Part shown: positions 14,340-15,486 of the stretch, piece after piece | Position numbering within the stretch: the stretch's first letter is position 1 | Layout of the letters: each line of letters begins with the position of its first letter | Origin: RGIG3009 sp045630285 | Lineage (GTDB): Bacteria; Bacillota; Clostridia; Oscillospirales; Acutalibacteraceae | Reading direction: 5' to 3' | DNA: 15,486 nucleotides | Assembly: GCA_045630285.1 (NCBI GenBank) | Contig: JAZQSX010000011.1 | Span: forward strand, 1-15,486 | Program-made: the position numbers and the translations under genes | The notes under the pieces: generated by a model | What the model saw: the letters and a program-made list of their open reading frames with translations, nothing else | What the model was told of the DNA's origin: nothing | Database searches by the model: none

Positions 14340-15190
14340 TACGAGGGGAGAGGGCACGTCGCCGCTTTACAAACGGGCTGATTTACATCAGCTTGTCGGT
14401 GTTGGCGATCATCTGGGTGCTTCCGATCGCCTATCTCATTCTCCAATCCTTCCGAGCGGAGCCGGGGGCGTATACGCCGTACGTGCTGCCGCAGGGCTAC
14501 ACACTGGACAACTACCGCCTGCTGTTTACCGATACGTCGCTGTTTCCGTATCCACGCTGGTTTCTCAACACGTTGGTGGTGGCGGTGTTCAGCTGCCTGA
14601 TCAGCACTGTGATGATCCTGATGATCAGCTATTGCTTCAGTCGTCTGCGCTTTCGTGCACGGCGGCCGCTGATGAATCTTGGGCTGATCCTCGGAATGTT
14701 TCCCGGTTTTATGGCGATGATCGCCGTGTACCACCTGCTGAAGCTGGTCGGGCTCGATCAATCGTTGGTGGCGCTGGTGCTGGTGTATTCCTCGGCGGCG
14801 TGTCTCGGCTATTTTATCGCCAAAGGATTCTTTGACACCCTGCCTCGGGCGCTGGACGAGGCGGCTACCATTGACGGCGCGACACGGAGCGATATTTTTT
14901 GGAAGATCACGCTGCCGATGTCGAAGCCGATTGTGGTGTACACGGCGCTGACCTCGTTTATTGCGCCGTTTGCGGATTTTATCTTCGTCAGCGTCATTAT
15001 GAAGGACAATTACGATAATTACACGGTCGCCCTGGGACTATATCAGATGCTGACCCGTGAAAATCTCTATCAATACTTCACACGCTTCTGCGCCGGTGCG
15101 GTGGTGGTGGCGGTACCTGTCACACTGCTGTTTTTGTGCCTGCAGCGGTATTACGTCGAGGGCGTGACCGGCGGCGCGGTGAAGGGGTAG
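14336..15190 (+). CDS. malG: Maltodextrin ABC transporter permease, MalG-like
   Basis: This is the second permease subunit, 284 residues with about six hydrophobic segments, near the usual MalG length. The first segment, LIYISLSVLAIIWVLPIAYLI in outline (about residues 15-36), is followed by an extracellular stretch with YTLDNYRLLF. The EAA loop is ALDEAATIDGATRSDIFWKI (172-191). The C-terminus YYVEGVTGGAVKG is the typical MalG ending. The chosen start, ATG 14336, overlaps the malF stop by four bases and is preceded by an excellent AAGGAGGAGGAG (14319-14330); upstream in-frame starts would lie inside malF. No ATPase gene follows; a shared MsmX/MsmK-type ATPase elsewhere is inferred. Confidence 0.95.
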   Translation: MIRGERARRRFTNGLIYISLSVLAIIWVLPIAYLILQSFRAEPGAYTPYVLPQGYTLDNYRLLFTDTSLFPYPRWFLNTLVVAVFSCLISTVMILMISYCFSRLRFRARRPLMNLGLILGMFPGFMAMIAVYHLLKLVGLDQSLVALVLVYSSAACLGYFIAKGFFDTLPRALDEAATIDGATRSDIFWKITLPMSKPIVVYTALTSFIAPFADFIFVSVIMKDNYDNYTVALGLYQMLTRENLYQYFTRFCAGAVVVAVPVTLLFLCLQRYYVEGVTGGAVKG

Positions 15191-15192
15191 AA

Positions 15193-15227
15193 AAACAGCG
15201 GCGGAGGATTGCTCTCCGCCGCTGTTT
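15193..15227 (+). terminator. Rho-independent terminator of the importer operon
   Basis: A perfect 14-bp GC-rich stem, AAACAGCGGCGGAG (15193-15206) / CTCCGCCGCTGTTT (15214-15227), has a 7-base loop and starts 3 bases after the malG stop. The U tract is short (TTTG), but the A-U base of the stem and the strong GC core make termination likely. Confidence 0.85.
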
Positions 15228-15237
15228 GTGGTATAGT
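15209..15237 (+). promoter_or_regulatory. Possible promoter of the DUF559 module
   Basis: TTGCTC (15209-15214), a 17-base spacer and TATAGT (15232-15237) preceded by TTTGTGG resemble the cca promoter (TGTGGTATGAT). The -35 part lies in the loop and right arm of the preceding terminator. Transcription would begin about 15244, just before the structured repeat. Confidence 0.4.
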
Positions 15238-15250
15238 GGAAACAGCACAA

Positions 15251-15302
15251 GCCTCCCTCTGATGAGGGAGGTGGCAAAACCGCAGGTTTTGACGGAGGGA
15301 GA
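15251..15302 (+). repeat. Structured repeat element preceding the DUF559 gene
   Basis: Two perfect stem-loops sit side by side: CCTCCCTC (15252-15259) with GAGGGAGG (15264-15271) around TGAT, and AAAACC (15276-15281) with GGTTTT (15285-15290) around GCA. GACGGAGGGAGA follows. The outline CCTCCCTC-TGAT-GAGGGAGGTGGC, then a small variable hairpin, then ACGGAGGGAG, is a form I recall as dispersed in clostridial genomes, often just before DUF559 genes. Only one copy is in this window, so repetition is from memory rather than seen. Its end supplies the ribosome site of the next gene. Confidence 0.6.
15294..15302 (+). promoter_or_regulatory. Ribosome binding site of the DUF559 gene, inside the repeat
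   Basis: GGAGGGAGA includes a perfect GGAGG core 8 bases before GTG 15307. GAGGGAG (15295-15301) is complementary to CTCCCTC at 15253-15259, which is also the left arm of the first stem-loop, so the two pairings compete. Confidence 0.6.
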
Positions 15303-15306
15303 GACC

Positions 15307-15486
15307 GTGAAAGATTACAACAGAGCCAATATACCTTTGGCAAAGACTATGCGAAAAAACATGACACCTTGGGAACGTAAGTTGTGGTATGAGTTCCTCA
15401 GAGGGTATCCAATTCGCTTTCAACGCCAAAAAGCAATCGGTAATTACATAGCGGATTTTTATTGTGCAAAGACGCGGCTCGTCGTT
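15307..15486 (+). CDS. DUF559 domain endonuclease-like protein, 3' end beyond the window
   Basis: Sixty codons run from GTG 15307 to the window edge with no stop. The peptide contains NMTPWERKLWYEFLRG, then IRFQRQKAIGNYIADFYCAK, then RLVV. This is the N-terminal half of the DUF559 domain (typical form: M-T-P-x-E-x-x-L-W, then F-R-R-Q-x-x-I-G-x-Y-I-x-D-F-Y-C), which belongs to the PD-(D/E)xK nuclease group and is related to Vsr mismatch endonuclease. The aspartate of ADFYC is one expected active-site residue; the downstream E-x-D part is beyond the edge. No experimental role is known to me. Codons are more A/T-rich than in neighbours (AGA twice, ATA twice, AAT, CCA), a sign of different ancestry. 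The nearby repeat suggests a small mobile or domesticated module. Confidence 0.85.
   Translation, partial: MKDYNRANIPLAKTMRKNMTPWERKLWYEFLRGYPIRFQRQKAIGNYIADFYCAKTRLVV

Noticed and set aside
15228..15244. tRNA-like start (GTGGTATAGTGG) after malG
   Set aside because: It recalls a tRNA D-loop start, but no acceptor, anticodon or T-loop arms follow; it fits a -10 box better.
15251..15302. CRISPR repeat or insertion sequence terminal repeat
   Set aside because: There is only one copy, no spacer pattern and no transposase; the symmetry is local stem-loops.

Overview
The window looks like a chromosomal segment of a low-redox Gram-positive bacterium of the class Clostridia, probably an Oscillospirales (Ruminococcaceae-like) gut lineage with fairly high GC. 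The reasons are strong Gram-positive ribosome binding sites (AAAGGAGG type), sigma-A promoters with 17-bp spacers, lipoprotein signal peptides on the solute-binding protein, gene families typical of Firmicutes (a YmfI-type EF-P reductase, a Spx/ArsC-like small protein, a MalX-type binding protein), and a DUF559 repeat module that I recall from clostridial genomes. The taxonomic call is inference; no rRNA or other marker gene is present.

Layout. (1) Bases 1-641, minus strand: 5' part of a membrane-anchored phosphodiester glycosidase (NAGPA-like) gene, cut by the window edge. (2) Bases 642-775: a compact divergent promoter region with two good sigma-A promoters whose -35 boxes lie 12 bp apart. 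(3) Bases 776-6364, plus strand: a tight six-gene operon: CCA-adding enzyme, release factor 3, Spx/ArsC-like protein, MutY, dCMP deaminase and YmfI-type short-chain reductase. Gaps are 3-21 bp and one pair overlaps. It ends at a strong hairpin (6367-6394). (4) Bases 6409-7620, minus strand: a lipoprotein of unknown function, predicted to be a beta-propeller, which shares the terminator as a convergent neighbour and has its own near-consensus promoter. (5) Bases 7742-11562, plus strand: malQ (4-alpha-glucanotransferase) and glgP (alpha-glucan phosphorylase), overlapping by one base. (6) Bases 11655-15190, plus strand: a maltodextrin ABC importer (binding lipoprotein, MalF-like and MalG-like permeases) behind a small hairpin and ending at a GC-rich hairpin. 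(7) Bases 15232-15486: a promoter-like sequence, a structured repeat that supplies the ribosome binding site, and the 5' part of a DUF559 (Vsr-like) endonuclease gene cut by the window edge.

How the genes fit together. Regions 5 and 6 form one physiological unit: the importer brings in maltodextrins, and MalQ and GlgP convert them inside the cell to longer chains, glucose and glucose-1-phosphate. No importer ATPase or regulator is in the window; Gram-positive relatives often use a shared MsmX/MsmK-type ATPase encoded elsewhere. Region 3 mixes translation functions (tRNA CCA end, RF3, and EF-P modification if the YmfI assignment holds) with nucleotide and DNA quality control (dCMP deaminase, MutY).

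Most of the window is ordinary housekeeping and carbohydrate metabolism. The least ordinary part is the right edge, where a repeat/DUF559 module with a different base composition abuts the maltodextrin operon. No tRNA, rRNA, CRISPR array, insertion sequence or prophage was seen, and no gene-free stretch exceeds about 135 bases.
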